The translations under genes were made by a program, and so were the position numbers. The notes below the pieces were generated by a model that was not told the origin of the DNA, did not search any database, and saw only the letters and a program-made list of their open reading frames with translations. DNA of 55,940 bases from a virus: IMG/VR virus record IMGVR_UViG_3300009184_005738, positions 1-55,940 of that record; one strand, 5' to 3'. Positions within the stretch are counted from its first letter, which is position 1. The number at the start of each line of letters is the position of its first letter. Of the stretch, positions 48,183 through 55,871 are shown piece after piece.

Positions 48183-50774
48183 TCATATCCCACCCATTTT
48201 TGCCAGTGAACCGGCAGCCTTCTCGACATAGGTTACGCCGTATGGCAGGGGGAATCTTTTACTAAGTTCATCTATAGTTGCGTCAGGGTATTGCTTTTTG
48301 AAAGATTCTCTTTGTTCGTACGTTTGTTGACGTTTTAATTCGTATTCCCTATTTGCTTGCATGTGCTCTTCAGATAGGAATCCGCCAATTTTATGTACTG
48401 TTGGTCCAGAAGAAACTATTTCAACTGGTGTTTCCGCAACTGTAGACGTTGTACCACCAGACAAGTCATTCAAAGTAATGACACTGCTCTGGGTGTTAAG
48501 CCTCCAATTAGGACAAAGGTTTGCGTAGAGCATTTGCTTTTGCCTCATAGAGTCATTATCCATGACTAAAGCATTGCCAATTCCACCTGTTGCTCTTGCA
48601 TTATAGCCAACTCGACTCATATGGTTTTTATACAAAGCGTGGCCACATTCGCAGGTTGGTGATAACCAGTTAACTATTTCAACTTGATCATAATTTCTAT
48701 CACAGTTAACGCAACGCCAAGCGTCTGTTGCATCAATCTGGTCTGGTTCACCTTGATCCTCGAAGATTACCATTTCCTCGTCAAACGCTGGCATGTGTGT
48801 TTTATCTGACCCACGGCGCTTTCCGTAATAGCCTCTAGACAGCTGATAGCCGTAAAGTTGTTGACGCACAGATACGTTTCTGCTAACTTCGCCGGCCATA
48901 CCAAGTGCGACTTCATCGTCAAGTCTATTTACAAATTCTTCTGTACTAGTTACGGGATTACCTGACTCGTCATACATTCCGCCAATTGCCGGTATGTTAG
49001 TGGTATACATTTCTTCAGGCCAGATAACACTTGATTCCACCACGCCACCAAGTTCTTCCCTATATCTTGGGTGAGAAGTCAAAGTTGCCAACATTTCTTC
49101 TTGCAACCTTTGTGGAGTTTGTGCATGTTGTCGCTTACCTACCCGCAACTCTTCTTCCACTATAGCTGTATTATATGGGCCAAGGTCAAAATCAATATCG
49201 GTTCTTTCTGAACCAAAAGAATCCATAAAGACTTTGCGCAAATCAAGCCCAACAGGGCTAGAGCATCTTGGCTTAGATGGTTCTTCCGTAGAAGTCCTCA
49301 ACCAACTTGGCCGAACTTTAACTGGGCTAGTAAAGTGTAGCATGCTCGTAACTTGATGATACTGTTTAGTTATACTCGTTGCAGCACTATTTCCATACTT
49401 AGCTTTTGCTACTCTGATTAATTCTGGAAGATAGATTCGAAAAACTGTAGCATTAGCTGCATTATCTGAGTATGCTTCCGGCAAATTCCCATTACCATCA
49501 ACTGCTATATAATCACCAAATCGTTTCTCTACATGCATTATACCATGAGCTGGGAATACATATTCAGTTCTTGTCTGATGCCCTTTGGTAAATTCTATTG
49601 AGCCTTGAACTATGTTTTGACGCGGCGCTTTAGAATGGTAGTAGCATGGTTGGTTCTTCCCAACGCTGCACCTTGGGCATTCGCTGTTCACTAGATCACC
49701 CCATATAGGGTTTTCTATTGCTATTTTATCTGGAAGTTGTGGCCATTTGCGTTTAACTACTTTGAGATTGTCAGGTAGATTAAACTGTTTATGAAATGGA
49801 TACATAATTTCTGCTACACCACGACGGACATCAGTATAGTCGTGGTCGTGATTATATCCTATTTCTGTATCATCGTTGATGTAAACACGAGCATCGTAAG
49901 CGGCAATGATAGCTACCGTATTATTGGTCTCAAAGCGCACTTTATATTTAAGTTGTCCTTGATGATAATCTTTACGTAGAATTTGCACAGTAAACGACAA
50001 TACGCGCCCATTACCTTGGGTTTGTTTTTTCCACAGGGCAAGTCCAAGCGACTGCCACGTAGGTATATCAAGCGCTTCTGATTCTTTCAGCGCAATTTCT
50101 TTTTCCCATGGTGTCAGTGCAGCGTTATCATTCAGCTCTAAGTAGTTGAATTGCCATTGATCTCCCGCATAATCAAGGTAGTAGCAGTTAGCACAACTAG
50201 GAGATTCTACACGCTTACCCTTTGGAGAGAAGTCACAGTAAAGTCTATTACCATTCTTTTCTATTCCCTCTACGGGCAGAGAACAAGATCCGCCTACTGC
50301 GACTTTCCACTTCCTTACAGGGGAACCATCAGAAGAAAAAGGTTCAAGTACTAACTTACCATTTTTCTCTACAGGTTTAAAAAGTATTTCAGAATCCACC
50401 TTACCAGGCGGAGCTACATCAACTTCTATAGGTAGGAAATGGTCACACGATAGGCATTGGCGCCTTACATCATGGCCACAAGTTTCTACAAATGCTCTTG
50501 TTTTGTATTGCGATTCTTGATCTATCGCAACTACTCGATTATTATGGTCAGTAGTATTTAGTACCTTTACTTCATCCCAGATTTTACTGGGGGAGCATGC
50601 ATAGTCTGATGCTTCAAAGTCATTAGATGACTTAGCTTTTACTATTTCTACTTTGTTGTGAGCCCAAAACTTATCACTAGTTTTAGTACAGGTACGACAC
50701 ACTAGTTCTTGTGGGCGGGATGAATACTGTTCACATAAAGAAATTTCTTCAATGAAAATTGCTTGCTGCTTCAT
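48183..50774 (-). CDS. Very large Cys-rich protein (hypothetical)
   Basis: ATG 50774 is chosen because it overlaps the upstream stop by 26 nt. The 863-residue protein has many Cys pairs in its first third (CRTC, CLSC, CANC), then CPRC...CYY and CVNC...CEC near the C-terminal half, so at least three zinc sites are possible. The middle has a beta-rich region with acidic DDTEIGYNHDHDYTD. It is the largest - strand product. It is not a known helicase or structural protein by motif. It might be a virion-associated or host-take-over protein. Confidence 0.75.
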   Translation of the reverse strand: MKQQAIFIEEISLCEQYSSRPQELVCRTCTKTSDKFWAHNKVEIVKAKSSNDFEASDYACSPSKIWDEVKVLNTTDHNNRVVAIDQESQYKTRAFVETCGHDVRRQCLSCDHFLPIEVDVAPPGKVDSEILFKPVEKNGKLVLEPFSSDGSPVRKWKVAVGGSCSLPVEGIEKNGNRLYCDFSPKGKRVESPSCANCYYLDYAGDQWQFNYLELNDNAALTPWEKEIALKESEALDIPTWQSLGLALWKKQTQGNGRVLSFTVQILRKDYHQGQLKYKVRFETNNTVAIIAAYDARVYINDDTEIGYNHDHDYTDVRRGVAEIMYPFHKQFNLPDNLKVVKRKWPQLPDKIAIENPIWGDLVNSECPRCSVGKNQPCYYHSKAPRQNIVQGSIEFTKGHQTRTEYVFPAHGIMHVEKRFGDYIAVDGNGNLPEAYSDNAANATVFRIYLPELIRVAKAKYGNSAATSITKQYHQVTSMLHFTSPVKVRPSWLRTSTEEPSKPRCSSPVGLDLRKVFMDSFGSERTDIDFDLGPYNTAIVEEELRVGKRQHAQTPQRLQEEMLATLTSHPRYREELGGVVESSVIWPEEMYTTNIPAIGGMYDESGNPVTSTEEFVNRLDDEVALGMAGEVSRNVSVRQQLYGYQLSRGYYGKRRGSDKTHMPAFDEEMVIFEDQGEPDQIDATDAWRCVNCDRNYDQVEIVNWLSPTCECGHALYKNHMSRVGYNARATGGIGNALVMDNDSMRQKQMLYANLCPNWRLNTQSSVITLNDLSGGTTSTVAETPVEIVSSGPTVHKIGGFLSEEHMQANREYELKRQQTYEQRESFKKQYPDATIDELSKRFPLPYGVTYVEKAAGSLAKMGGI

Positions 50775-51186
50775 TGATTGTCTCGCTTTCGATTGAGCGT
50801 TTATATAAAGAAAGCATTTCAATTGTTTCTGCCAAAAACAAAGACCTAGCATCATCAGGCAAAGCCCGAGCAGATGCCAATATTAATTCTGCAGGTCGTT
50901 CCTTTAGTGTTGCTGCCACTACAAGAACATTCATTCTTATTATTTCACTCAGCTCTGACACTAAAGCGTCTGCGTCGCCTAAGGTATTTCTGAGTTGTGT
51001 CGCTGCAGTATAAGCTTCTATTAAAAACTCATCTGTTGTTAATGATTTTACTTTATCTTTTGCATTTTGAATTGAGTTAGCATTTTGATTAGTGATTTCC
51101 CCAGATGATATTGAAGCATAGTTTGATTCTATTTCGTAAACATCTTCTAACTCTTCCGACTCAAACACATCAGCATTATCTATCAA
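50749..51186 (-). CDS. Helical acidic hypothetical protein
   Basis: The 145-residue protein has an acidic N-terminus (MIDNADVFESEELEDVYEIE) and a helical C-terminal part with LILASARALPDDARSLFLAETI. It shows no known motif. It is translated directly before the large Cys-rich protein and overlaps it. Confidence 0.65.
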   Translation of the reverse strand: MIDNADVFESEELEDVYEIESNYASISSGEITNQNANSIQNAKDKVKSLTTDEFLIEAYTAATQLRNTLGDADALVSELSEIIRMNVLVVAATLKERPAELILASARALPDDARSLFLAETIEMLSLYKRSIESETINEAASNFH

Positions 51187-51198
51187 GAACTACTCCCT

Positions 51199-51468
51199 TT
51201 ATGAGTGCCAATAGAACCTTACATTACCTTTGCTTCTAAACTTGGTTTGTATAGCTCCAGAAGATATTGGAACACCACCCGAGAGCACTTTTCCGCCCCA
51301 TACTCCATTATTTGTGCACGACGATTGACCCTCTTTAAGGCAATCTTCTTGGATACTGCAATGTTTGCATATTTCAGCTGCTCTGACTAGATCCCTAACT
51401 TTGCTAGAGAAAAAGTAGTCTTTTTTATCTTGAGGTAAAGATTTACAAGTTGCTTTTGAATAATCCAT
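51199..51468 (-). CDS. WhiB-like Fe-S protein, short form
   Basis: The 89-residue protein has C8, C34, C37 and C43 (ICKHCSIQEDC) and GVWGGK (55-60), the WhiB pattern. The first Cys lies 25 residues before the second, as expected. It lacks the long tails of the protein at 33080. It probably also binds sigma factor and controls transcription. Confidence 0.88.
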   Translation of the reverse strand: MDYSKATCKSLPQDKKDYFFSSKVRDLVRAAEICKHCSIQEDCLKEGQSSCTNNGVWGGKVLSGGVPISSGAIQTKFRSKGNVRFYWHS

Positions 51469-51469
51469 C

Positions 51470-51679
51470 TTAACCTTTTCTTTTAATTGAGTAGATTTCC
51501 ATTAGTTCGGGTACAGCAACCGAAAAGGAGTATAGAAACGGTTGCTGTACCCGAACACTGGGCCTAACCTTAGCGGGGGGACTAAGATCAGGCATCTGAG
51601 ATTTGTCTACAACGAAACTATGGCTCTCACTGGAGTCCTTAATAGCCCAGATGAACTGTGCTGTAGGTTCAACAACCAA
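51470..51679 (-). CDS. Possible small protein overlapping an inverted repeat
   Basis: A 69-codon frame from TTG 51679 has ordinary amino-acid composition and ends two bases before the WhiB gene. No Shine-Dalgarno sequence is visible, and a 17-bp inverted repeat lies inside it. Either a coding gene or a non-coding structured region is possible, and I give both as separate entries. Confidence 0.3.
   Translation of the reverse strand: MVVEPTAQFIWAIKDSSESHSFVVDKSQMPDLSPPAKVRPSVRVQQPFLYSFSVAVPELMEIYSIKRKG
51506..51555. repeat. Perfect 17-bp inverted repeat with 16-nt loop
   Basis: TTCGGGTACAGCAACCG at 51506-51522 pairs with CGGTTGCTGTACCCGAA at 51539-51555. The loop AAAAGGAGTATAGAAA holds an AAGGAG. 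It would form a very stable hairpin on either strand. No T run follows, so it may be a regulator, stabiliser or recombination site. Confidence 0.75.
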
Positions 51680-51711
51680 GATAAGGGTGACTTGGCACTC
51701 AGATTTTCTAG

Positions 51712-52029
51712 TTATGATATGGACTTTCGTATCTGTTTTACTTTTGATTTAGAAAGTTTTTGATATTTATAAAATGTAACTACAATATCACATTTGTCCG
51801 ATAGCACGAAGACATTGTCTTCATTGCGAAAATGTTTGCGATTGTGAGAACCTTTTGATAGTGGATTTTGAAAGCACATAGCGAATAATTCATTTCTTAT
51901 CCTACCTTCTACGTTAAGGTAGTCTGACTTAGTTATTGCTGACTTTACTTTCAGATCATTTCTTTCAAGATATCTTGTTTTTGCGTGGTGTGATATTTTT
52001 ACTTCATAAGGATTAAACTTAGCATTCAT
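51712..52029 (-). CDS. Hypothetical protein
   Basis: ATG 52029 is preferred over the ATG at 52065, which overlaps the upstream gene more. The 105-residue basic protein has ISHHAKTRYLERNDL near the N-terminus and a beta-rich end (NVFVLSDKCDIVVTFYKY). The His/Arg-rich start recalls small toxin-like nucleases, but this is weak. Confidence 0.55.
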   Translation of the reverse strand: MNAKFNPYEVKISHHAKTRYLERNDLKVKSAITKSDYLNVEGRIRNELFAMCFQNPLSKGSHNRKHFRNEDNVFVLSDKCDIVVTFYKYQKLSKSKVKQIRKSIS

Positions 52030-52033
52030 AATG

Positions 52034-52240
52034 TCAGTTTTCACACCAGTTATTGCTAATAACATTTATAGATTTCAGCATTAAACGCGCATACCATATA
52101 TCGTTGCAGCACTCTGCGCATAAATCTTGTGATTCTTCTATATCATACAAGCTGGCAATATCACTCTTACACACGTCACAGTTTGCTCGATAACTAGGGT
52201 GGAAATCTATAAAACCATCAAAGATTCTTGCGGAAAACAT
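52034..52240 (-). CDS. Small zinc-ribbon protein
   Basis: The 68-residue protein has CDVC and CAEC pairs about 19 residues apart, and a helical C-terminus. It overlaps the upstream gene by 23 nt. No specific family recognised. Confidence 0.6.
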   Translation of the reverse strand: MFSARIFDGFIDFHPSYRANCDVCKSDIASLYDIEESQDLCAECCNDIWYARLMLKSINVISNNWCEN

Positions 52241-52523
52241 TTTTATTCCATTCTCCTAAAGTTGGAACATGTACGAGATCGCTTGGTTCATCCCAATAGC
52301 AATCTCTAACTATGCCACTAGTAACGAACCTAAGGTTTTCAATTTCATCAAATGGGATTACCCACAAAGAACCAAACTCATCTATTTCCCTAATTGATAC
52401 TTCTGAATCAGAGAGGTTAACAGAAGCTATACCTGTAATCTGTGCGTCAGAATTTTTCACAAGTGCAGAAACTTTACTATTATCAAATCTTTCTATAGGA
52501 ATATTCCTAGTGAAAGTAACCAT
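52218..52523 (-). CDS. Hypothetical protein under a TGTGATCTAA element
   Basis: ATG 52523 has GGAG five bases upstream; the longer frame to 52616 is rejected. The 101-residue product is beta-rich (AQITGIASVNLSDSEVSI, LWVIPFDEIENLRFV). The upstream region has an exact TGTGATCTAA copy at 52561-52570. Confidence 0.6.
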   Translation of the reverse strand: MVTFTRNIPIERFDNSKVSALVKNSDAQITGIASVNLSDSEVSIREIDEFGSLWVIPFDEIENLRFVTSGIVRDCYWDEPSDLVHVPTLGEWNKNVFRKNL

Positions 52524-52560
52524 TTTTACTCCTTTGTAGAAACGATAATTGACTAAAACC

Positions 52561-52570
52561 TGTGATCTAA
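52561..52570. repeat. TGTGATCTAA element, single copy
   Basis: Exact copy of the element found three times at 13171-13232, placed 38 nt upstream of ATG 52523 on the - strand. Its repeated position in front of leftward genes suggests a control site. Confidence 0.6.
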
Positions 52571-52689
52571 GCAGGCCATAGAAAAAATTCTTAGGCCTTT
52601 GGATCACCTTGGGCATTCGTAAAATAGATGCATTCTGGTAGATGCACGAATACCAAGAAAGAATATAACTCCATTGAAACCCCCAATGT

Positions 52690-52795
52690 CGTGGTGAATG
52701 ATACTGTATGTGATACTCCAGCTTCTCTGGGCCAGAAGGAAACGCTCTATCCTTCCGACCCAGATCAGCTTTGGAGTATCATTCACGCTAGGGAA
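52690..52795 (-). ncRNA. Long structured region (possible ncRNA or attenuator)
   Basis: GTGAATGATAC near 52695 pairs with GTATCATTCAC near 52780, and GATACTCCA with TGGAGTATC inside, then CTGGGCCAGAAGG with CCTTCCGACCCAG allowing G-U. The folded stem is about 45 pairs with small gaps and a short loop. A weak frame (52604-52786) runs through it but has no binding site. It fills a gap of about 260 nt in the operon. Confidence 0.5.
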
Positions 52796-53423
52796 TGTCG
52801 AGTGCGACGGCAGCTTCGAACCCTTCCATTTCCCTCTCTTTTCTTAAAGCCGCAATTTCAAACATCGCAGCCCAAGAATCAATCATTCCATTATTGTCCA
52901 ATTCAGTGCTGTCAATGATTTCATCTAGTTCATCTTTACTTAAGAATGTAAGTTTATGGTTATCTAAAAGTATTTGCAGTAACGTTATGTCTACTTTTGA
53001 TCTATGTGAAGCGGCTATTCTATCCGCAAGGTAAAGGGGACCTTCACGGTCTTCGTAGCGCCAGACTATTTCAGGAAAATTGTCAGTAAGCCAATTTATA
53101 TGGTAGATTACTTCGTCTTCGGTGAGTTCATCATTATCTTTTGTATGATTTGGAAAAATGTTTGAAACAAAATTACTTATTTGAACTCTTTGGCCGGCAA
53201 CTTCGTTCTGAGCTTGCTTCTTAATGTCGCGATAACTACAGAGATCACATTTGCAATCTGATTCATGTTCTGGTTCGCCAGTTATTTTCCCGATAATTGC
53301 TGCAAGTAAAACTTTAGGTGATACCATCATGCCGGCACCGGCAACTCGGGGAGTTAAGATTGGCACAGTGGTTATAAAGCAATCTGATTTAAATTGTTTA
53401 AGATTATTTAGATACCTGCCCAT
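52788..53423 (-). CDS. Hypothetical protein with hydrophobic leader-like N-terminus
   Basis: The 211-residue protein begins with QFKSDCFITTVPILTP and a small-residue/hydrophobic part (GAGMMVSPKVLLAAIIG), then CKCDLC, and an acidic helical remainder. The F-S-x-x-F-ITT-x-P block recurs in the protein at 53772. AGGA precedes the ATG. Function unknown. Confidence 0.65.
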   Translation of the reverse strand: MGRYLNNLKQFKSDCFITTVPILTPRVAGAGMMVSPKVLLAAIIGKITGEPEHESDCKCDLCSYRDIKKQAQNEVAGQRVQISNFVSNIFPNHTKDNDELTEDEVIYHINWLTDNFPEIVWRYEDREGPLYLADRIAASHRSKVDITLLQILLDNHKLTFLSKDELDEIIDSTELDNNGMIDSWAAMFEIAALRKEREMEGFEAAVALDIP

Positions 53424-53803
53424 GCGTGATCCTTTTCATTTAGCGGATCAGCAATGTAGCCTTTAATTAGTTGACCAAGACCACTTACAAAATCTTCATC
53501 AAAGAAGTCAGTTTTGTTAGAACCCCAGTCGTGGATTACTAAATCGAAACGTTCGTCTTGATATGCGTAATATTCTTGATTAACTGGTCTTGGTCGTTCA
53601 ATGTTTGATGATTTTGTTTTATTGTTGCTTGATTTTTCTTCTTTATCAAACAGGGAACTGAGGATTGCTAACGGACCAACTTGCATAAGATCTCCACCAG
53701 ACCCTGCACCAAAGATGGGTGCTACAGAAAGATAGGTGGATTTGCGCCAATTCTCAAACCTAACAAATGGATTACCCAATTGGATTATCTGCTGTTGGGT
53801 CAA
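53408..53803 (-). CDS. Hypothetical protein with related leader
   Basis: The 131-residue protein has RKSTYLSVAPIFGAGSGGDLMQVGPLA (about 20-45), similar in order to its neighbours' leader. The rest is polar and acidic. The start is TTG 53803, overlapping the upstream gene by 32 nt, or TTG 53779. The start is uncertain. Confidence 0.5.
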   Translation of the reverse strand: MTQQQIIQLGNPFVRFENWRKSTYLSVAPIFGAGSGGDLMQVGPLAILSSLFDKEEKSSNNKTKSSNIERPRPVNQEYYAYQDERFDLVIHDWGSNKTDFFDEDFVSGLGQLIKGYIADPLNEKDHAWAGI

Positions 53804-54140
53804 TCATCGGCGGCATATGCATAGTGTATGTGGGCTGCAGCATTGGCGCATACTGTGGCTGTGAATACGTTGTTGGTTGATGATATGCGTACGGTGATGA
53901 ACGTTGCTTAAACAAATCGTCTACAGGCTTACAAACACTGCGCGCACAATCGCATGCAGTGACCGCCCCTTTCTTCAAAGCATTCGAGCTGAGTTGCATC
54001 GCCCTGATTGAAGTAGACATATTGTTAAGCGAGGCCATAGGCCCGATAATGCCAGGGAGTCCAGTCGTAATAAAGAATGTCTCAGACTGGAACTGTTGCA
54101 GTTGCAAACGCAGAGAAATCAGTAGCTTCTTTGGATTCAT
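53772..54140 (-). CDS. Hypothetical protein with leader and Pro/Tyr-rich tail
   Basis: ATG 54140 has AGGAGG seven bases upstream. The 122-residue protein has FQSETFFITTGLPGIIGPMA (about 17-36), a CDCARSVC Cys cluster near 64, and a long Pro/Tyr/Met-rich tail (YAYHQPTTYSQPQYAPML). The tail suggests a disordered or structural protein. It overlaps the M50 protease gene by 59 nt. Confidence 0.6.
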   Translation of the reverse strand: MNPKKLLISLRLQLQQFQSETFFITTGLPGIIGPMASLNNMSTSIRAMQLSSNALKKGAVTACDCARSVCKPVDDLFKQRSSPYAYHQPTTYSQPQYAPMLQPTYTMHMPPMIDPTADNPIG

Positions 54141-54594
54141 TCTTGTGCCTCCTGAAACGACGCCCATCAGCGCCAAAAGTACCGGACCATACCTGGAAAA
54201 GCAGCATCCACATTGACGCCCACGCCATTGGCGTGAAACGCATTGCGATAGCAGCTAGCATCATGACAACAGCAATGATAGACCCAACCACTGGTCCCGC
54301 CAAGGCGACCGACTGAAGATGGGTTGGATCTTTACCTTTTACTGTGGTACCACCTAGCACCCCATATATCAATGGGATGAAGAATGGCAGCAAAGGCATT
54401 TGCCCTGTTGTTGCAGCAGCAAAATAATGTCCAAACTCATGTGCTGCAACAATAATCATGATAAGCATGCCTAGCCAAAGTGGCAACATGGCATATAGTA
54501 CAGCAGCGGTTGCAGCAGCACTACCGACACAATAGGTAGCTTGCCAAGCAGCTCGCTTTACTTTCTTAGCATTAATCTTTTTAAACCAACTCAT
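54082..54594 (-). CDS. M50-type (site-2) membrane metalloprotease, copy 1
   Basis: The 170-residue protein (ATG 54594) has HEFGH (52-56) in a membrane segment and an Asp-Gly motif GADGR (D143) for the third zinc ligand, as in S2P/M50 intramembrane proteases. Three or four hydrophobic helices surround them (about 20-60, 68-80, 95-120). It lacks PDZ domains, so it is a minimal member. Targets could be the leader-like proteins encoded beside it. It is one of two tandem copies. Confidence 0.8.
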   Translation of the reverse strand: MSWFKKINAKKVKRAAWQATYCVGSAAATAAVLYAMLPLWLGMLIMIIVAAHEFGHYFAAATTGQMPLLPFFIPLIYGVLGGTTVKGKDPTHLQSVALAGPVVGSIIAVVMMLAAIAMRFTPMAWASMWMLLFQVWSGTFGADGRRFRRHKNESKEATDFSAFATATVPV

Positions 54595-54766
54595 ATGCCA
54601 ACCCCATTTCCGTAGCAACAGAACGGCTACGGCGGTTGACACTAGCAAGCCATTTCTCAGCGAAAGGGCTAACTACAGCATCGAAAGTTTGCTTGAACAA
54701 CCAGCCCAAGAAACTAAGTACGAACCACTTCAACATGCCTTTAAGCATGAACGACGCAACCCTCAT
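54581..54766 (-). CDS. Small membrane protein between the two M50 genes
   Basis: ATG 54766 has GGAGGG six bases upstream. The 61-residue protein has one amphipathic hydrophobic segment (MLKGMLKWFVLSFLGWLF) and a basic end. It overlaps both M50 genes. It may be a substrate, adaptor or regulator of the proteases. Confidence 0.6.
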   Translation of the reverse strand: MRVASFMLKGMLKWFVLSFLGWLFKQTFDAVVSPFAEKWLASVNRRSRSVATEMGLAYELV

Positions 54767-55278
54767 TGCGCTACCCTCCAATTAGTATGTTCGTGCAGGT
54801 CCCATGCTACAGAAACTGTCGAGACGTTTTTAGTGTTTGCACTTCGCTTTCTAGCTTTACGGAATTTGCGCCCATCTCCACCAAAGGTGGCATTGAGCAG
54901 TTCTCTTATTGCCATACCACCTGAGAACCAAGCACCTAGTGGAGATCCAGCTAGCAAGAATGCGATAAACATCGCAAGACTAACTAGGAGACCTGCTATA
55001 GGGCCGGCCATGGAGATGGCACGGATCTTCTCAGCATCCTTTGTTGGTATCCAAGTCGCACCTACTGCGATAGGACCTAATGGAATAAACAAAGGCAATG
55101 CTGCTTTTGCGTTAAGGAGTTTGGCTGCACCAAAATGACCAAGTTCATGGGCTATTAGAACAGCCATAAGCATGACAATCAACCAGTAAGGATAGAACAT
55201 AAGCATGACTGCTGCAGATGCAGCAACTGTGCCCATAAACCATCCAATTTGGGTTAAGGACCAGCTTATTTTACTCAT
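54763..55278 (-). CDS. M50-type (site-2) membrane metalloprotease, copy 2
   Basis: The 171-residue protein has HELGH (44-48), SMAGPIAGLL (89-98) and GGDGRKFR (D135) and the same helix layout as copy 1, so the pair arose by duplication. C-terminal 30 residues are different and Ser/Thr/Asn-rich. It overlaps its neighbours by a few bases. It should cut a membrane-spanning substrate, presumably phage- or host-encoded. Confidence 0.82.
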   Translation of the reverse strand: MSKISWSLTQIGWFMGTVAASAAVMLMFYPYWLIVMLMAVLIAHELGHFGAAKLLNAKAALPLFIPLGPIAVGATWIPTKDAEKIRAISMAGPIAGLLVSLAMFIAFLLAGSPLGAWFSGGMAIRELLNATFGGDGRKFRKARKRSANTKNVSTVSVAWDLHEHTNWRVAQ

Positions 55279-55640
55279 TTGATCTCAAATGTCTGGTTGA
55301 TAAGTTCATGCGTTTTACCTTTAGGGTAGAAACGAAGAACTTGGAGACGTAGCTGATTATCATCTTGGGTTGTCAAAATTTTGCCTTGAATGCCACCATA
55401 TTTTGCGTTATGCAGCCACGATATTTGACGAGTCTCTGGGCTTTCAAGAACCCATTTTGTATTAGGGGAATCTTTTCGAAGGTTTTGTGTAGCGATAGCA
55501 AACGCTCCGAAAAAGGTTCTACGAAACAAAGAATACTGGTCGTCTACGTTTTCAATAACTAGAGTGTCTTTACCGATTCTTCCGATACGGGACGGACCGT
55601 AAAGAGCATTGTGGATAGTCACCATTACATCAGCGTTCAT
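55275..55640 (-). CDS. Hypothetical protein
   Basis: This 121-residue protein is beta-rich (GRIGKDTLVIENVDDQYSLF, ISWLHNAKYGGIQGKILTT). GGAG lies eight bases upstream of its ATG. It is the first gene of the M50 operon, under the inverted-repeat region at 55726. Confidence 0.65.
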   Translation of the reverse strand: MNADVMVTIHNALYGPSRIGRIGKDTLVIENVDDQYSLFRRTFFGAFAIATQNLRKDSPNTKWVLESPETRQISWLHNAKYGGIQGKILTTQDDNQLRLQVLRFYPKGKTHELINQTFEIK

Positions 55641-55725
55641 ACTATGATACTCCTATTCATGGTATAAACCTATATAAATTAAGTGGAAAATTTACATAGA
55701 TTTTGGATGTTTTGTGTGTTTTAAG

Positions 55726-55796
55726 ATGTTAACGGTTACATTATTGGATTTTTATTTATAAAACGTCATACATATACAAAATAGCACCGTTAACAT
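55726..55796. repeat. Paired 11-bp inverted repeat around an AT-rich region
   Basis: ATGTTAACGGT at 55726-55736 and ACCGTTAACAT at 55786-55796 are exact inverted copies, centres 60 bp apart. Each holds a GTTAAC palindrome. They lie about 90-150 bp upstream of the - strand gene at 55275, in a region without genes. Repressor sites that allow looping are a plausible reading. A one-mismatch TGTGATCTAA copy follows at 55800. Confidence 0.55.
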
Positions 55797-55830
55797 TTTT
55801 GTGATTTAAGATCTTATAAAAGCAAGGGTT

Positions 55831-55860
55831 GTGGAAGCCGGCCCGCAGGCCGACCCCCAC
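55831..55860 (-). terminator. GC-rich stem-loop after the last gene
   Basis: On the - strand GTGGGGGTCGGCC pairs with GGCCGGCTTCCAC (three G-U pairs) across a TGCG loop, followed by AACCCTTGCTTTT. It lies just after the stop of the partial gene at 55872 and would end its transcript. GC is much higher than in the rest of the window. Confidence 0.6.
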
Positions 55861-55871
55861 GTCCCAGTGGT

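Noticed and set aside
52604-52786. 60-residue - strand ORF through the structured region
   Set aside because: It lacks a binding site and its sequence follows the inverted repeat, so coding is unlikely.
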